From the NCBI GenBank assembly GCA_013154225.1, contig JAADCW010000019.1, positions 1 through 7,391 on the forward strand: DNA of 7,391 nucleotides. The letters run 5' to 3'. The DNA is from Chloroflexota bacterium. GTDB lineage: Bacteria; Chloroflexota; Anaerolineae; Anaerolineales; DRMV01. The position numbers were made by a program, and so were the translations under genes. Positions 6,263 through 7,391 of the stretch are shown here, one piece after another; within the stretch, counting starts at the first letter, position 1, and each line of letters opens with the position of its first letter. The notes under the pieces are model-generated. The model made no database searches. It saw only the letters and a program-made list of their open reading frames with translations, and was not told the DNA's origin.

Positions 6263-6313
6263 GCACGACAACGCATTTCAGCCCGCCCAAAAACGCCCTC
6301 CTCGGGCTGTCTA

Positions 6314-6322
6314 ATTCTAACA
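6314..6322 (-). promoter_or_regulatory. Extended -10 promoter for the YitT gene
   Basis: On the - strand TG-T-TAGAAT (6322-6314) is identical to the element upstream of mscL. RNA would start near 6307, giving a leader of about 128 bases before the start at 6179. It lies 8 bases from the -10 box of the divergent phosphatase gene, so the two polymerase sites overlap. Confidence 0.5.
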
Positions 6323-6327
6323 TCGGT

Positions 6328-6333
6328 TACAAT
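6328..6333 (+). promoter_or_regulatory. -10 box placed for a leaderless phosphatase mRNA
   Basis: TACAAT (6328-6333) is a five-of-six match to TATAAT. The ATG begins 7 bases after its last base, exactly where transcription would normally start, and no Shine-Dalgarno lies before the ATG. Both facts point to a leaderless transcript. No clear -35 is seen. Confidence 0.6.
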
Positions 6334-6339
6334 AGATGT

Positions 6340-7068
6340 ATGGAAGTCCAAATTGCGGTCGCCAAAGTCAAAAAATATGCCACGTCGGAAAGCGGCGACA
6401 CCTTAGAAGTGGTAGAACGCCCCAACGGTGGGCTTTCGGTGGTGCTGGCCGACGGGCAGAGTTCAGGCCGTGGAGCCAAGCGTATCTCCAACATGGTGGT
6501 GCGCAAAGTCATCAGCCTGCTGGCTGAAGGCGTGCGCGACGGCGCAGCTGCCCGCGCGGCCTCAGATTACCTGTTTACCGAACGCCAAGGCAAAGTGCAG
6601 GCCACCCTCAACATCCTTTCTGCAGACATGCAGACCCGCACCCTGGTGGTCACCCGCAACAACCCCGCGCCGGTGCTGGTGCTTTCCGGCGGACGCCTGC
6701 TTCATCTGGATGGCGAAAGTGTGCCCGTGGGCATCTACCGCGGCACGCGCCCTGTGGTCACCGAACTTCCGCTGGAAGAAGGCATGACCGTGATCATGTT
6801 TACCGACGGCGTGGTGCACGCAGGGGCGCGCTATGGGCAACATCTGGATTTGGAAACCCTGCTCCACGGTTTGTATGGGGACACAGAGGAAGAAGACACC
6901 CATCAAACGCCCCCTTCGGCCGAAGACATTGCCGAAGCCCTCTTGAGCGAAGCCCTGCGCCTCGACCGTGGCCGTCCCACCGATGACATTAGCATTGTGG
7001 TGCTCCAGGTCGTCCCCTATCACGAAGAACCACGCGTGCGGCGGATGCTGGTGCGCCTTCCGCTCTAA
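6340..7068 (+). CDS. SpoIIE/PP2C-type serine phosphatase, stand-alone domain
   Basis: The 242 residues form a single phosphatase domain of the SpoIIE/RsbU branch of the metal-dependent PP2C fold, which removes phosphate from serine, often on anti-sigma-factor antagonists. Metal-site motifs are visible: SGD (18-20), LADGQSSGRGAKRIS (36-50, matching the usual D-G-x-x-G-x-G...A...S), MFTDGVV (153-159) and PTDDISIVVL (213-222). The middle segment RNNPAPVLVLSGG (106-118) fits the family's nucleophile-facing strand, with Asn where many members have Gly-His. There is no sensor, GAF, PAS or membrane segment, so any regulation must come from another protein. No STAS-domain or anti-sigma kinase gene is visible nearby. 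A Glu/Asp/Thr-rich insert (about 181-193) lies before the last helix. The start at 6340 fits the -10 box and the leaderless model. Confidence 0.88.
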   Translation: MEVQIAVAKVKKYATSESGDTLEVVERPNGGLSVVLADGQSSGRGAKRISNMVVRKVISLLAEGVRDGAAARAASDYLFTERQGKVQATLNILSADMQTRTLVVTRNNPAPVLVLSGGRLLHLDGESVPVGIYRGTRPVVTELPLEEGMTVIMFTDGVVHAGARYGQHLDLETLLHGLYGDTEEEDTHQTPPSAEDIAEALLSEALRLDRGRPTDDISIVVLQVVPYHEEPRVRRMLVRLPL

Positions 7069-7094
7069 TCCGCCTGCTCCCATTGGAGGCTCCC

Positions 7095-7391
7095 ATGACC
7101 TACCGCTTTGAAGTGCTGGATCTTCACTTCCGCGACATTCCCCACACCATCGCGGTGTACCTCTTCCGCCACGACAAAGGCGTAGCCCTGATCGAGAGCG
7201 GCCCTGGCTCAACGGTGCCCTCGCTGCAAAAAGCCCTGGCCGACCGCGGCTACGCGCTGAGCGACATTACGGACGTGCTGCTGACCCACATTCACCTCGA
7301 CCACGCGGGCGCGGCAGGCTTCCTTGCACGGCAGGGTGCGACCATCCACGTCCACCCCGTGGGCGCGCCCCACATGGCACACCCTGAAAAA
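7095..7391 (+). CDS. Metallo-beta-lactamase-fold hydrolase, N-terminal part
   Basis: The gene runs off the right edge; 99 residues are visible. The N-terminus (YRFEVLDLHF; IAVYLFRHDKGVALIESGPG) is the usual first beta-sheet of MBL-fold enzymes. It leads to the zinc motif THIHLDHAG with His65, His67, Asp69 and His70. This is the glyoxalase II-like branch of single-domain or multi-domain hydrolases, which cleave thioesters, lactones or other substrates at a two-metal centre. The substrate cannot be told without the remaining half. GGAGG (7085-7089) lies 5 bases before the ATG, which fixes the start. It follows the phosphatase gene by 26 bases with no hairpin between, so they are probably co-transcribed. 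Confidence 0.9.
   Translation, partial: MTYRFEVLDLHFRDIPHTIAVYLFRHDKGVALIESGPGSTVPSLQKALADRGYALSDITDVLLTHIHLDHAGAAGFLARQGATIHVHPVGAPHMAHPEK

Noticed and set aside
6180..6323. 48-residue N-terminal extension of YitT from an ATG at 6323
   Set aside because: It is unlike YitT, overlaps the predicted promoter, and the 6179 start gives the normal family length.
6562..7212. 216-codon - strand frame across the phosphatase and MBL genes
   Set aside because: It overlaps two well-supported + strand genes with diagnostic motifs and shows no domain of its own.

Overview
The window looks like ordinary chromosome from a GC-rich bacterium. The Era GTPase and MscL channel are bacterial. The mix of a cyclic-2,3-diphosphoglycerate-synthetase-like protein, a DUF4332 helix-hairpin-helix protein and a bactofilin-like membrane protein would suit a Chloroflexota (Anaerolineae-type) genome, but that placement is inferred from family content and is not proven. 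Genes are tightly packed, and no stretch over 300 bases lacks a gene. I see no tRNA, rRNA, CRISPR array, insertion sequence or phage gene.

Left part (1-3980), all on the + strand. It opens with the C-terminal end of a cyclic 2,3-diphosphoglycerate synthetase / predicted GTPase family protein, closed by a strong hairpin (396-436). Next come mscL (mechanosensitive channel), era (ribosome-assembly GTPase) and a YhhN/TMEM86-type membrane protein. Era and YhhN are almost certainly co-translated, because the YhhN Shine-Dalgarno lies in the last era codons. A DUF4332 protein follows, with its own extended -10 promoter inside the 3' end of the YhhN gene. After a GC-rich palindrome comes a divergent trmB-like tRNA (m7G46) methyltransferase, ended by a good intrinsic terminator (4075-4108).

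Middle part (4158-6179), - strand. A YitT/DUF161-DUF2179 membrane protein is followed downstream by an exported protein with a bactofilin-like beta-solenoid and a multi-pass membrane domain. For both, the longest reading frame starts too early; Shine-Dalgarno and promoter positions support starts at 6179 and 5246.

Right part (6340-7391), + strand. A small stand-alone SpoIIE/PP2C-type phosphatase starts so close to its -10 box that its mRNA is probably leaderless. A metallo-beta-lactamase-fold hydrolase, cut by the window end, follows 26 bases later. The phosphatase and YitT genes diverge from overlapping promoters.

The genes are mostly housekeeping (Era, TrmB) and envelope or membrane functions (MscL, YhhN, YitT, bactofilin-like protein). 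I found no convincing new multi-gene system. The most interesting items are the bactofilin-like transmembrane protein, the overlapping divergent promoters with a leaderless phosphatase gene, and a substitution at a conserved C-terminal position of the TrmB-like protein.
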